This document shows, in pieces, positions 7,924-16,168 of a DNA stretch of 64,000 nucleotides. Position 1 is the stretch's first letter. Each line of letters begins with the position of its first letter. A model generated the notes under the pieces. That model had not been told where the DNA came from. It saw only the letters and a program-made list of their open reading frames with translations, and ran no database searches. The stretch is from Kiloniellales bacterium (GTDB lineage Bacteria; Pseudomonadota; Alphaproteobacteria; Kiloniellales; JAKSDN01), in NCBI GenBank assembly GCA_030064845.1, contig JASJEC010000013.1:1-64000 (forward strand), in the 5' to 3' direction. The position numbers were made by a program, and so were the translations under genes.

Positions 7924-9339
7924 GTGAAGACGGTCTACATCGGCAACGGCGCCGGCTTCGCCGGCGACCGCCTGGACGCCGGCGCGGCGGTCGTCGAGAC
8001 CCTGAAGCGGCGCGACGGGCCGCGCTACCTGAACTTCGAGGTCATGGGCGAGCGCACGCTGGCCATCGCCCAGCGCATTCGGATGCGCAAGCCCGAGCTC
8101 GGCTACTCACCCTACCTGGAGCCCTACGTGAAGGGCGTGCTGGCCGCCTGCAAGGCGCACGGCGTGCGCATCGTCGCCAACCTGGGCAACGCCAACCCCC
8201 TGGGCGGCGCCCGCAAGGTGCACGAGATCGCCCGCGAACTCGGTGTCGAGGGCCTCAGGGTCGCCGTGGTCCTGGGCGACGACCTGCTCGGCTTCATGAC
8301 GCCGGGCGACGTCGCCGCCCTGCCGACCGTCGAGGGCGTCACCCTGGAGGGCCGGGAGATCGTCGCCGCCAATGCCTATCTCGGCGCCCGCCCCGTGGCC
8401 GAGGCCCTGGCACTCGGCGTCGACGTGGTGCTGGTCGGGCGGACCACCGACGCGGCCCTGGTCTTGGGGCCCCTGATCCACGAGTTCGGCTGGGCGGAGG
8501 ACGACTGGGGGATGCTGGCCGCCGGCACCCTGATGGGGCACCTGCTGGAGTGCGGCGGCCAGGTCACCGGCGGCTACTTCTGCGACCCCGGCTTCAAGGA
8601 CGTGCCGGGCATGGACGACCTCGGTTTCCCGATCGGCGAGTTCCGGGAGGACGGCGAGATCGTCGTCACCAAGGCGGAGAACACCGGCGGCCTGGTCAAC
8701 AAGGCGACCGTGACCGAGCAGATCCTCTACGAGATGCACGACCCGGCGGCCTACCTGACACCCGACGTGACGCTCGACGTCACGGGCGTGACCCTCGAAG
8801 AGGCCGGGAAGGACCGGATCCGCGTCAGGGGCGCGCGCGGCCGCCCGCCGCCCGAGACCCTCAAGGCGACGCTCTCGGCCGACGGCGGCTGGCTCGGCGA
8901 GGCGGAACTGATCTACGCCGGGCCGAACGCTCTGGCCCGCGCCCGGCTGGCCGCCGATATCGTGCGCACCCGCTGCCGGCGGCACGGCGTCGCGGAGCCC
9001 CTGCGGGTCGAGATCGTCGGCACCGGCGCGGTCCACGACAATACGGCCTCGGACCGGCAGCGCAGCCGGAACGCGCCGGCCGACGGGGAGTACCGCCTGC
9101 GCGCCGCGGTTCGGACGCCGAACAAGGAGACAGCGCAATACGTCAACGACGAGGTCTTGAGCCTGTTCTGCTCCGGCCCCGCCGCCGGCGGCGGCTACCG
9201 CTGCTCGGTGACCGGCCAGGTCAACACGGCCTCGGTCCTGGTGCCGCGCGGCCCGGTCGAGGCCCAGGCGCGCGCCGAGGAAGTTCTGCCCGGGGAGGTT
9301 CTGCCCGGGGAGGTTCTGCCGGGGGAGGTTCTGCCGTGA
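7924..9339 (+). CDS. AtuA-family (DUF1446) protein
   Basis: The product has 471 residues with a GTG start at 7924, preceded by a GAGGGAG ribosome site about eight bases away. The N-terminus VYIGNGAGFAGDRLDAG and the later NLGNANPLGGARK and VLVGRTTDAALVLGPL motifs identify the acyclic terpene utilisation AtuA/DUF1446 family. In Pseudomonas, AtuA belongs to the citronellol and geraniol degradation cluster. Relatives elsewhere accompany acyl-CoA carboxylases and other catabolic genes. None of the other atu genes is present here, so the substrate is open. The extreme C-terminus is unusual: four copies of a VLPGE-type pentapeptide encoded by a 15-bp tandem repeat that also forms the ribosome site of the next gene. 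Confidence 0.85.
   Translation: MKTVYIGNGAGFAGDRLDAGAAVVETLKRRDGPRYLNFEVMGERTLAIAQRIRMRKPELGYSPYLEPYVKGVLAACKAHGVRIVANLGNANPLGGARKVHEIARELGVEGLRVAVVLGDDLLGFMTPGDVAALPTVEGVTLEGREIVAANAYLGARPVAEALALGVDVVLVGRTTDAALVLGPLIHEFGWAEDDWGMLAAGTLMGHLLECGGQVTGGYFCDPGFKDVPGMDDLGFPIGEFREDGEIVVTKAENTGGLVNKATVTEQILYEMHDPAAYLTPDVTLDVTGVTLEEAGKDRIRVRGARGRPPPETLKATLSADGGWLGEAELIYAGPNALARARLAADIVRTRCRRHGVAEPLRVEIVGTGAVHDNTASDRQRSRNAPADGEYRLRAAVRTPNKETAQYVNDEVLSLFCSGPAAGGGYRCSVTGQVNTASVLVPRGPVEAQARAEEVLPGEVLPGEVLPGEVLP
9280..9335 (+). repeat. 15-bp tandem repeat, 3.7 copies, at the AtuA C-terminus and downstream RBS
   Basis: Units start at 9280, 9295, 9310 and 9325, and the last is truncated to 11 bp. The consensus is GAGGTTCTGCCCGGG, with single-base differences in the first and third units. 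In the AtuA frame each unit encodes a Glu-Val-Leu-Pro-Gly-type pentapeptide. Each unit junction also creates a purine-rich GGGGAGG, and the last one, at 9321-9328, lies seven bases before the GTG start of the downstream gene. The repeat length is a multiple of three, so copy changes would keep the reading frame. Confidence 0.9.
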
Positions 9340-9701
9340 CCGGCGACGTGGTGACCGTGCCGCTCCACGCGGTGGCCCACGCCAGGGCCGGCGACAAGGG
9401 CAACCGATCGAACATCTCGGTCGTCGCCTACCGGCCCGAGGCCTTCCGCCACTTGCTTGAACAAGTCACGGAAGAGCGCGTGCTCGAACTCTTCCGGCAC
9501 AAGGGCGCGACCGCGGTCACCCGCTACGCCCTGCCGAACCTGACGGCCCTCAACCTGGTGATCGACGACGCGCTGGAAGGCGGGGTGAACAGCTCCCTCT
9601 CCCAGGACCTCCACGGCAAGACCCTGTCGTTCCTGCTCCTGGGCGAGCTGACGGTGACCGTGCCGCGAAGCTGCCTGCCCGAGGGCTCGCGCTACCTCTA
9701 G
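9336..9701 (+). CDS. AtuA-like small partner protein (C-terminal domain family)
   Basis: This protein of 121 residues starts at a GTG that overlaps the AtuA stop (GTGA). The start is supported by the strong GGGGGAGG at 9321-9328. The sequence VPLHAVAHARAGDKGNRSNIS followed by a VVAYRPEAF segment is the standard AtuA-like partner domain, which in many bacteria is fused to the C-terminus of DUF1446 proteins or encoded just after them, as here. The two products probably form one complex. The stop TAG lies in a CTAG palindrome that also supplies the stop of the opposite gene. Confidence 0.85.
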   Translation: MTGDVVTVPLHAVAHARAGDKGNRSNISVVAYRPEAFRHLLEQVTEERVLELFRHKGATAVTRYALPNLTALNLVIDDALEGGVNSSLSQDLHGKTLSFLLLGELTVTVPRSCLPEGSRYL

Positions 9702-10378
9702 TCTCTCAGCGCCCTCAGGGACTTGGAGCGGAACTCGCGGCGGTGCAGGACATAGATCACGTAGGCGGTCGCGGCCATGAAGAGCAGCGGGTGGAGGAAC
9801 CAGGCGAGCGCCGCCAGGGCGAAGAAGTAGGCGCGCAGGCCCCGGTTGAAGTGCTGCGCCGAGAGGGCGCCGATCCTGGCCGCCCGCCTGGCCTGGTCCA
9901 CGGCCTCGGGGCCGGGCGCGGGATCCTCGGCCGGCGCCGCGCCGAGCAGGATCGAGAAATAGTTGTGCAGGCGGAAGGCCCAGGCGAACTTGAAGAAGGC
10001 GTAGGCCATGACCAGGATCAGCAGCAGCACCTTGGCGCGCCAGATCTCCGGCGTGGTGGCCTCGACCAGGGGCAGGCTGGCGAGGATGCCGACCGCCTGC
10101 TCGCCCGCACCGAGGGCGGCGATCAGTCCGCCCAGGGCGAAGATCGTGGTCGAGGCGAAGAAGGCCGCGCCGCTCTGCAGCCCGCCGATGATGTTGGCGT
10201 CGACCATGCGGTTCTCCCGGCTTAGCATGGCCAGCATCCAGCGCTCGCGGTAGGCGTCCATCAGATACATGATGCTGCGCCGGTGCCAGCGGCTGTGGTC
10301 GGCGAAGAGCCCATAGCCGACCCAGCTCGCGCCGAAGAGCGCGAAGGCGAGGCTGTCGAGGAGAGTGAAACCGGGCAC
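9698..10378 (-). CDS. DUF599 membrane protein
   Basis: The product has 226 residues. Hydrophobic segments near residues 5-25, 70-92, 112-132 and 185-210 indicate an integral inner-membrane protein with about four to five spans. The conserved opening (a short hydrophobic span followed by SRWHRRSIMYLMDAYRERWM) and the RLHNYFSILLGAAP segment are diagnostic of DUF599, common in Alphaproteobacteria. The function is unknown. The 3' end meets the AtuA partner gene on the shared stop palindrome CTAG (9698-9701). A gap of 88 bp separates its start from moaB. Confidence 0.8.
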   Translation of the reverse strand: MPGFTLLDSLAFALFGASWVGYGLFADHSRWHRRSIMYLMDAYRERWMLAMLSRENRMVDANIIGGLQSGAAFFASTTIFALGGLIAALGAGEQAVGILASLPLVEATTPEIWRAKVLLLILVMAYAFFKFAWAFRLHNYFSILLGAAPAEDPAPGPEAVDQARRAARIGALSAQHFNRGLRAYFFALAALAWFLHPLLFMAATAYVIYVLHRREFRSKSLRALRD

Positions 10379-10466
10379 GGGGGCTGCTCGAGCTCGGAGG
10401 GATCCTGGAGCTTAGCTTCGAATACCCCGGCGGCAAGGCCTCAAGGGACCCGAGAGCGCCCGGCCC

Positions 10467-11018
10467 CTATCCCGCCGGCTCGAGGTGCTCCTTCAGGCGG
10501 GGCATGAGCTCGACCAGGTTGCAGGGGCGGGTGCGGACGTCGAGCTGCTTGCTGAGGATCTCCTGCCAGCCGTCGCGGCAGGCGCCGGGGGAACCGGGCA
10601 GGGCGAAGAGGTAGGTGCCGCCGGCCACGCCCGCCATGGCGCGGCTCTGGATCGTCGAGGTGCCGATCTTCTGGAAGCTGATCCAGCGGAACAGCTCGCC
10701 GAAGCCCTCGATCTCCTTCTCCATGACCGCCTGGAAGGCCTCGGGCGTGACGTCGCGGCCGGTGACCCCGGTGCCGCCCGTGGTGATCACCACGTCGACC
10801 GTTTCGTCGGCAATCAGCGCGCGCAGGCGCGCCTCGATACCGGCGGAGTCGTCGCGAATCACCTCGCGGCCGACCACGACGTGGCCGGCCTCGGTCGCCA
10901 TCTCCTCGAGCAGCCGGCCGGACTTGTCGTCCTTCAGTGTGCGGCTGTCGGAGACCGTGATGAGGGCGATTCTGACCGGCAGAAAGGGTCTAGTTTGATC
11001 CTGAGACAAAGCGGGCAA
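10467..11018 (-). CDS. moaB: Molybdenum cofactor biosynthesis protein B
   Basis: The protein has 183 residues with a MoCF/MogA-like fold. The key motifs are ITVSDSRTLKDDKSG near residue 20, TTGGTGVTGRDVTPEA near residue 80 and ALPGSPGACRDGW near residue 140. The family adenylylates or otherwise prepares molybdopterin for molybdate insertion in the cytoplasm. Its start lies inside the last 29 bp of the lytic transglycosylase gene, so the two are probably co-transcribed, although their functions are unrelated. No other moa genes are in the window. Confidence 0.88.
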   Translation of the reverse strand: MPALSQDQTRPFLPVRIALITVSDSRTLKDDKSGRLLEEMATEAGHVVVGREVIRDDSAGIEARLRALIADETVDVVITTGGTGVTGRDVTPEAFQAVMEKEIEGFGELFRWISFQKIGTSTIQSRAMAGVAGGTYLFALPGSPGACRDGWQEILSKQLDVRTRPCNLVELMPRLKEHLEPAG

Positions 11019-12891
11019 CCTCCGGATTGGCGCCGTCGAGCGCGGCGTAGCCGGGCCAGTCGCCCGAGGCGACCGCGTCCAGCGAAGGCGCGGGCTGCCC
11101 CAGTCGGGCCCGGTATATCCAGAAGTTAGTCAGCACCCGCTCGATGAACAAGCGGGTCTCGCGCGCCGGCAGGCTCTCGATGAACATGAGGGGATCGTCC
11201 TCGTACTTCATCCGGCGCTGCCAGCGGGCCAGATTCCCCGGACCGGCGTTGTAGGCCGTGGTCAGGCGGAAAAGATTGGCGTCGACGATCTCCTTGCCCA
11301 GCAGGTAGGAGACGTAGCGCTGCCCGAGCTCGAGGTTGAGCGAGGGCTCGAAGAGCTGGTTGCGCTTGCGGCCGCGGTAGCGCTTGCGGGCCATGAAGCT
11401 GGCCGTCGCCGGCATCAGCTGCATCAGGCCGCGCGCGCCGTCCCGGCTCTTGGCCCGGGGGTTGAAGGCCGACTCCTGGCGCATCAGCGCGTAGATCAGG
11501 GCCCGGTCGACCTTGAAGCCGCTCTTCGGCTGCCACGGCGGGATCGGGAAGAGCGCCGCCTCGAGCATCTCGCCGGAGTTCCGGGTATGCCCAGACTCGG
11601 TAAGCCGGTAGGCGAGCCGGAAGGAGAGGGCAGGCATCTGAGTGCGCTCGGCCACACCGAGCAGGGCCTCGACCGCCTTGGGCTCGGTCCAGTTGCGCAG
11701 GCGCAGGAGCTCGCGCTCGGCCCTGTGGCGCTGACCGGCCTGGAGCAGGGCGAGCGCGCGGCGGCTCTCCTTGGTCTCCATGAGGATTCGGATGCCGTTC
11801 TCGGTCAGCTCGTGGGGGCTGAAGTCGAAGCGGGTCTCGACGCCCAGCGCCCGGCGCGACAGCAGGCCGTAAAAGGTAAGCGGCGAGCGGGCGCCGAGCT
11901 TGAGCCAGCGACTCACCTTCTCGGGCTGGCCGAGCTTCAGGTGGGACCGCGCTGCCCAGTAGGCGCCGGCCGCCGAGTTCCAGTCCGAGGCGACCTGGGA
12001 CAGCGCGAGCTGCTCGAAGTGTTTCGCCGCCTCCGGCATCTTGCCGAGCTGCCAGGCGGCGAGGCCGGCGATCCAGTGGGCGATCGGCACCTCCTGGCCC
12101 GAGCGCTTCGCCGCCGGATCGGCGAGCGCGAAGGCCCGCTCCGGCCGGCCGTAGTAGAACCAGGCCGAGGCGACGTCGGTGTAACCGTCGTCCAGCTCCA
12201 CGTGGTCGAGCAGGCGGCGTGTCCTTTTGCTCTTCAGCAGGTTTTCGGCGACGGTCAGGCGGGTGCGGATGGCATGGCGCCGCACCTGCCACTTGATGCG
12301 CCGCGCCTCGCGGCGCTGCTTCTTGGTCAGGCGCTTGGTCGAGCGGTAGGGCGGCGGGCCGTAGCTGACCTTCTGGCTATAGGCCGAGTCGTGCGCCACG
12401 GGGCGGCGCGGCATCTTGTAGTTCTTAGGCCGGCGCTTCAGCGCCAGCTTGTAGATCTGCCGGGCCTGGGGGTGGTCGGCATAGCGTCCCATCCAGCGCT
12501 TCAGCTCCATGTACTTGGAACGGTAGGCCGTCGGGTGCAGGTAGCGCTGTGCCAGGACGTGGCCCATCAGCACGCGGTCGCCGAGCTTCTTGATGCGCTT
12601 GTCGGCGGTCTTCCACTTGCCGCGTCGCTGCAGCTCGAAGATCTCGCGGTAGAGCGCGGCATCGGCGTCGGAGAGCACTTCCGGCAGTCCGATCGGATCG
12701 AGCGGCTCGGCCTCGGTCGGAAGCGAGGGCGTGCCGGCGGCGGCCTCGGCCCTGGCCGGCGCCGGGGCCGGCGGCGGTGCGCCGAGCGTCGGGCCGCCCT
12801 GGGGCGATGCCGCCCGGGCCGGAACGAGGCCGCTCAACAAGACCAAGAGCAGCGGCAGCCAGAGCAGTGAGACTCGATGCTGGTTAGGCAC
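10990..12891 (-). CDS. Soluble lytic murein transglycosylase, Slt70-like
   Basis: The protein has 633 residues. The GTG start at 12891 has a GAGGA ribosome site nine bases upstream and opens a signal peptide (LLWLPLLLVLLSGLVPARA), so it is exported to the periplasm. The middle is alpha-helical with TPR-like repeats, as in the U-shaped ring of Slt70. The C-terminal GEWL-like domain has MRQESAFNPRAKS (catalytic Glu), GLMQLMPATA and the TAYNAGPGNL motif. It cleaves the MurNAc-GlcNAc bond, forming 1,6-anhydromuramic acid, during wall turnover. It is the first gene of a likely unit with moaB. Confidence 0.88.
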   Translation of the reverse strand: MPNQHRVSLLWLPLLLVLLSGLVPARAASPQGGPTLGAPPPAPAPARAEAAAGTPSLPTEAEPLDPIGLPEVLSDADAALYREIFELQRRGKWKTADKRIKKLGDRVLMGHVLAQRYLHPTAYRSKYMELKRWMGRYADHPQARQIYKLALKRRPKNYKMPRRPVAHDSAYSQKVSYGPPPYRSTKRLTKKQRREARRIKWQVRRHAIRTRLTVAENLLKSKRTRRLLDHVELDDGYTDVASAWFYYGRPERAFALADPAAKRSGQEVPIAHWIAGLAAWQLGKMPEAAKHFEQLALSQVASDWNSAAGAYWAARSHLKLGQPEKVSRWLKLGARSPLTFYGLLSRRALGVETRFDFSPHELTENGIRILMETKESRRALALLQAGQRHRAERELLRLRNWTEPKAVEALLGVAERTQMPALSFRLAYRLTESGHTRNSGEMLEAALFPIPPWQPKSGFKVDRALIYALMRQESAFNPRAKSRDGARGLMQLMPATASFMARKRYRGRKRNQLFEPSLNLELGQRYVSYLLGKEIVDANLFRLTTAYNAGPGNLARWQRRMKYEDDPLMFIESLPARETRLFIERVLTNFWIYRARLGQPAPSLDAVASGDWPGYAALDGANPEVARFVSGSN

Positions 12892-13275
12892 TTACAGAGG
12901 TCCTCGCGCTGGGTCCTGGGTTGAAGGGATCGGCTTGCTGGGTGGAACTATGCCGCGACGGCGTTCATGTACCCTTAACGAAGTGATCGATAACCGGTGA
13001 CAAAACTGAGCCCCAAAGTGACGTTGAATTGCGGCAGGCGCAGGCCAATCTTACGACGAAAGCGCGGCGAAGTGGGGCTTCGGCCGCGACGATTCCCGAA
13101 ACGCCCGGGCACCGCCTCTCGCCCTGCCCGCCCTCGCCCTGCCCAAGAGGCCGCCGCGTTGCGAACATTCAATATCGATCAACACTTTAGCGGATACTCC
13201 ACGGCGGACAGCCGAGGGCGATGCGAAGAGCGGTCTGGGCGTGTGTCATTTCTGTGGCCCTATGGTTAACAGGGC
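12892..13275. other. Intergenic region upstream of the transglycosylase gene
   Basis: This stretch of 384 bp separates two leftward genes and should contain the promoter of the transglycosylase unit. I see no convincing coding sequence on either strand. A short imperfect hairpin (GGCCCT at 13256-13261 with AGGGCC at 13271-13276) lies across the stop of the uracil-DNA glycosylase gene but has no T-tract. A TTAACG half-site occurs near 12976. No other feature can be supported. Confidence 0.5.
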
Positions 13276-14154
13276 CTAGCCGCGCCGGTCCAGCGGATTG
13301 ACGCCGGCCTTGAGTGCCTGGGCCAGGGACAGCAGGTCGCGCCAGGCGAGGCGCTTCTGCTGGGGCTGGCGCAGCAAGTAGGCCGGGTGGAGGGTTGGCA
13401 GGGCGGGGATCGGGGTCGCCATGCCGGCGTGCTGGTAGGGCCGCCAATGGCCGCGCAGCCTCAGGATGCCCTCGGTGCGGGCGAGCAGAGTCTTTGCCGA
13501 CATGCCGCCGAGCAGCACCAGAAAGTCGGGACGGGCCAGCTCGATATGGCGTTCGACGAAGGGCAGGCAGGCGGCGACCTCGGCGTCGGTCGGCGTCCGG
13601 TTGCCCGGCGGGCGCCAGAACAGGACGTTGCTGATGTAGACCGAGGCCCGGTCGAGGCCGATGCAGGCCAGCATGCGGTCGAGCAACTGGCCGGACGCGC
13701 CGACGAAGGGCAGCCCGCGCCGGTCCTCCTCGGCCCCGGGCCCTTCGCCGATCAACATCACCCGGCCATCCGGATTGCCGTCCGCGAAGACCAGGTTCAT
13801 GGCGGTCTCCTTGAGCGGGCAGCCGTCGAAAGCGGCGAGCGCCTTCTCGAGCGCGTCCAGGGTCTCGGCGCCGCGAGCCAGGTCGTGGGCGGAGCGCACG
13901 GCATCGTCGGCGGAGAGCGGCAGGCCGGCGTCGGGCCGGAGCGGCTCCGGTGTCCAGACCGGCTGACCGGCGTCGGCCGCCGGCCGGGCGCGCGGCGCGG
14001 CGCCGGCGCGCGGCCTTTCGTGGCGCGCCGGGCTGCCGTTCGGCTCCTGGTCGGGGGCCCTGCGGTCCCGCGGCGTGTCGCCGATCGTCTCGTCCGCGCC
14101 GGCCTCGATCTGCCACCTGAGCGCCTCGAGATCGGCGTCTCGATCCCTCTGCAT
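13276..14154 (-). CDS. Uracil-DNA glycosylase, family 4-like
   Basis: The product has 292 residues. The first 75 or so are Arg/Pro/Ala-rich and probably disordered. The catalytic domain then shows [19 protein letters not shown] (motif A), [15 protein letters not shown] and the HPAYLLRQP motif near the C-terminus. It belongs to the iron-sulfur family-4-type uracil-DNA glycosylases common in Alphaproteobacteria, which excise deaminated cytosine from DNA. The usual Cys set is only partly evident ([21 protein letters not shown]), so cluster binding is uncertain. It stands alone between two leftward and rightward transcription units, and its start is 126 bp from the divergent ETF-QO gene. Confidence 0.85.
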   Translation of the reverse strand: MQRDRDADLEALRWQIEAGADETIGDTPRDRRAPDQEPNGSPARHERPRAGAAPRARPAADAGQPVWTPEPLRPDAGLPLSADDAVRSAHDLARGAETLDALEKALAAFDGCPLKETAMNLVFADGNPDGRVMLIGEGPGAEEDRRGLPFVGASGQLLDRMLACIGLDRASVYISNVLFWRPPGNRTPTDAEVAACLPFVERHIELARPDFLVLLGGMSAKTLLARTEGILRLRGHWRPYQHAGMATPIPALPTLHPAYLLRQPQQKRLAWRDLLSLAQALKAGVNPLDRRG

Positions 14155-14195
14155 CCCGCCAGCTTATCACCGCCGCGCCGGCGGGACGATGGCCT

Positions 14196-14224
14196 TTGCC
14201 TGGCCCGGGGGTGTCGGCTATATC
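14196..14224 (+). promoter_or_regulatory. Candidate sigma-70-type promoter for ETF-QO
   Basis: TTGCCT at 14196-14201 and TATATC at 14219-14224 are separated by 17 bp, ahead of the ETF-QO start at 14281. The match is by eye only. Confidence 0.4.
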
Positions 14225-14280
14225 GATGTCTATTGCGTATAAAGTGCGGTCGTCATGCCGCCGCTTGGGAGTGAAGGGCG

Positions 14281-15933
14281 ATGGAACGGGAATACATGGA
14301 TTACGACGTGGTGATCGTCGGCGCCGGCCCCGCAGGCCTGGCCGCCGCGATCCGCCTGCGCCAGCTCGGCGCCGAGAGCGGCAACGAACTCTCGGTCTGC
14401 GTCCTGGAGAAGGGCTCGGAGGTCGGCGCCCACATCCTCTCGGGCGCGGTCTTCGAGCCGCGCGCCCTCAACGAGCTGCTGCCCGACTGGCAGGAGAATG
14501 GCGCGCCGCTCAACGCCCCGGTCGGCGAAGAGAAGTTCATGCTGCTCGGCGAGAAGGGCAGCTTCAGCGTGCCGGTCTGGCTGCTGCCGCCGCAGATGCA
14601 GAACCACGGCAACTACGTGATCTCGCTGGGCAACGTCTGCCGCTGGTTGGCGGAGCAGGCCGAGGCGCTGGGCGTCGAGGTCTATCCGGGCTTCGCCGCC
14701 GCCGAGGTGCTCTACGACGATCAGGGCCGGGTCACCGGCGTCGCCACCGGCGACCTCGGGATCGGCAAGGACGGCCAGCAGAAGGACAGCCACCAGCCGG
14801 GCATGGAGCTGAGGGCGAAATACACCTTCTTCGCCGAGGGCTGCCGGGGCTCGCTCTCCAAGAGCCTGATGGAACGCTTCGGACTGCGCGAGGACTGCGA
14901 GGCGCAGACCTACGGCATCGGCCTCAAGGAGCTCTGGGAGCTCGACCCGGCCAAGCACAAGACCGGCACGGTCATCCACACGGCCGGCTGGCCCATGGAC
15001 CGGAGCACCTGGGGCGGCTCCTTCATCTATCACCTGGAGAACAACCAGGCCTACGTCGGCTACGTGGTCGGTCTCGACTACGCCAACCCGCACCTCTCGC
15101 CGTTCGACGAGTTCCAGCGCTTCAAGACCCATCCGGCGATCCGGCCGATGCTGGAAGGCGGCAAGCGCATCGCCTACGGCGCGCGGGCGCTCAACGAGGG
15201 CGGCCTGCAGTCGATCCCGAAGCTGGTCTTCCCTGGCGGCGCCCTGATCGGCTGTTCCGCCGGCTTCCTCAACGTGCCCAAGATCAAGGGCAGTCACGCC
15301 GCCATGAAGAGCGGCATGCTGGCCGCCGAGGCGGCCTTCGAGAAACTGTCGGGCGGCGACCAGGGCTACGGCCTGCTCGACAGCTATCCCGAGAAGTTCA
15401 AGGCCTCCTGGCTCCACGAAGAGCTCTACAAGGCGCGCAACTTCCGGCCGGCGTTCAGCAAGTGGGGCCTGTTCGGTTCCATGATTTACGGCGGGCTCGA
15501 CCTCAGGGTCCTGGGAGGTCGGGCGCCCTGGACCTTCAAGCACGGGCACAAGGATCACGAGTCGCTGAAGCCGGCCGCGGAGATGCCCAAGATCGCCTAC
15601 CCCAAGCCGGACGGCGTCGTCTCCTTCGACAAGCTCTCCTCCGTGTTCCTCTCGGGAACCAACCACGAAGAGGACCAGCCGGTCCACCTGACGCTGCGCG
15701 ACGCGAGCGTGCCGGTGGCGCACAACCTGGCGCTCTACGACGCACCCGAGCAGCGCTACTGCCCCGCGGGCGTCTACGAGATCGTCCGCAACGAGGACGG
15801 CACCGACCCACGCCTGCAGATCAACGCGCAGAACTGCGTTCACTGCAAGACCTGCGACATCAAGGATCCGACGCAGAACATCAACTGGGTCACGCCGGAG
15901 GGTGGCGGCGGGCCGAACTATCCCAATATGTGA
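14281..15933 (+). CDS. Electron transfer flavoprotein-ubiquinone oxidoreductase
   Basis: The protein has 550 residues and passes electrons from reduced ETF to ubiquinone at the inner membrane. The N-terminus has the FAD motif [17 protein letters not shown]. The middle carries the [16 protein letters not shown] block of the family. The C-terminal 4Fe-4S domain has Cys residues in YCPAGVYE and in [17 protein letters not shown], ending GGGPNYPNM, so all expected cluster ligands are present. The start ATG has a GGGAG site nine bases upstream, and an alternative Met lies five codons in. No etfA or etfB is adjacent, but a probable ETF-beta lysine methyltransferase is encoded at 58089. Confidence 0.93.
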   Translation: MEREYMDYDVVIVGAGPAGLAAAIRLRQLGAESGNELSVCVLEKGSEVGAHILSGAVFEPRALNELLPDWQENGAPLNAPVGEEKFMLLGEKGSFSVPVWLLPPQMQNHGNYVISLGNVCRWLAEQAEALGVEVYPGFAAAEVLYDDQGRVTGVATGDLGIGKDGQQKDSHQPGMELRAKYTFFAEGCRGSLSKSLMERFGLREDCEAQTYGIGLKELWELDPAKHKTGTVIHTAGWPMDRSTWGGSFIYHLENNQAYVGYVVGLDYANPHLSPFDEFQRFKTHPAIRPMLEGGKRIAYGARALNEGGLQSIPKLVFPGGALIGCSAGFLNVPKIKGSHAAMKSGMLAAEAAFEKLSGGDQGYGLLDSYPEKFKASWLHEELYKARNFRPAFSKWGLFGSMIYGGLDLRVLGGRAPWTFKHGHKDHESLKPAAEMPKIAYPKPDGVVSFDKLSSVFLSGTNHEEDQPVHLTLRDASVPVAHNLALYDAPEQRYCPAGVYEIVRNEDGTDPRLQINAQNCVHCKTCDIKDPTQNINWVTPEGGGGPNYPNM

Positions 15934-16111
15934 CGGGGCGAGTTGAGCCGACCGCCCGAGCCGCCGGCCTGGCGGCGGAAAAAAATCCGCTCACCGGCGG
16001 CGCGTTTCCTTAACCACGGGAAGCGGCGGAAAGGCTCACCAATGGAGGTCTGGGCGCCTGTGCACAGCGGAAAATGCCGATGTTCGTCAAGAGATTGTGT
16101 CGACTGAGACG

Positions 16112-16141
16112 TTGTGGCGGCGGGTCTCCATCGGCTAGAAT
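16112..16141 (+). promoter_or_regulatory. Candidate promoter for the TPR lipoprotein gene
   Basis: TTGTGG at 16112-16117 and TAGAAT at 16136-16141 are separated by 18 bp, giving a good -10 match upstream of an AAGGAG ribosome site at 16157-16162. The assignment is by eye. Confidence 0.45.
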
Positions 16142-16168
16142 GATTTTAGAATAATTAAGGAGATTGGT

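Noticed and set aside
13256-13276. Hairpin at the end of the uracil-DNA glycosylase gene
   Set aside because: The stem is only six base pairs and no T-tract follows, so I do not call it a terminator.
15934-16030. GC-rich hairpins after the ETF-QO gene as a terminator
   Set aside because: The best stem (GCCGCC/GGCGGC near 15960-15976) is followed by an A-run, not a T-run, on the plus strand. Another weak stem has only TTTCCTT.
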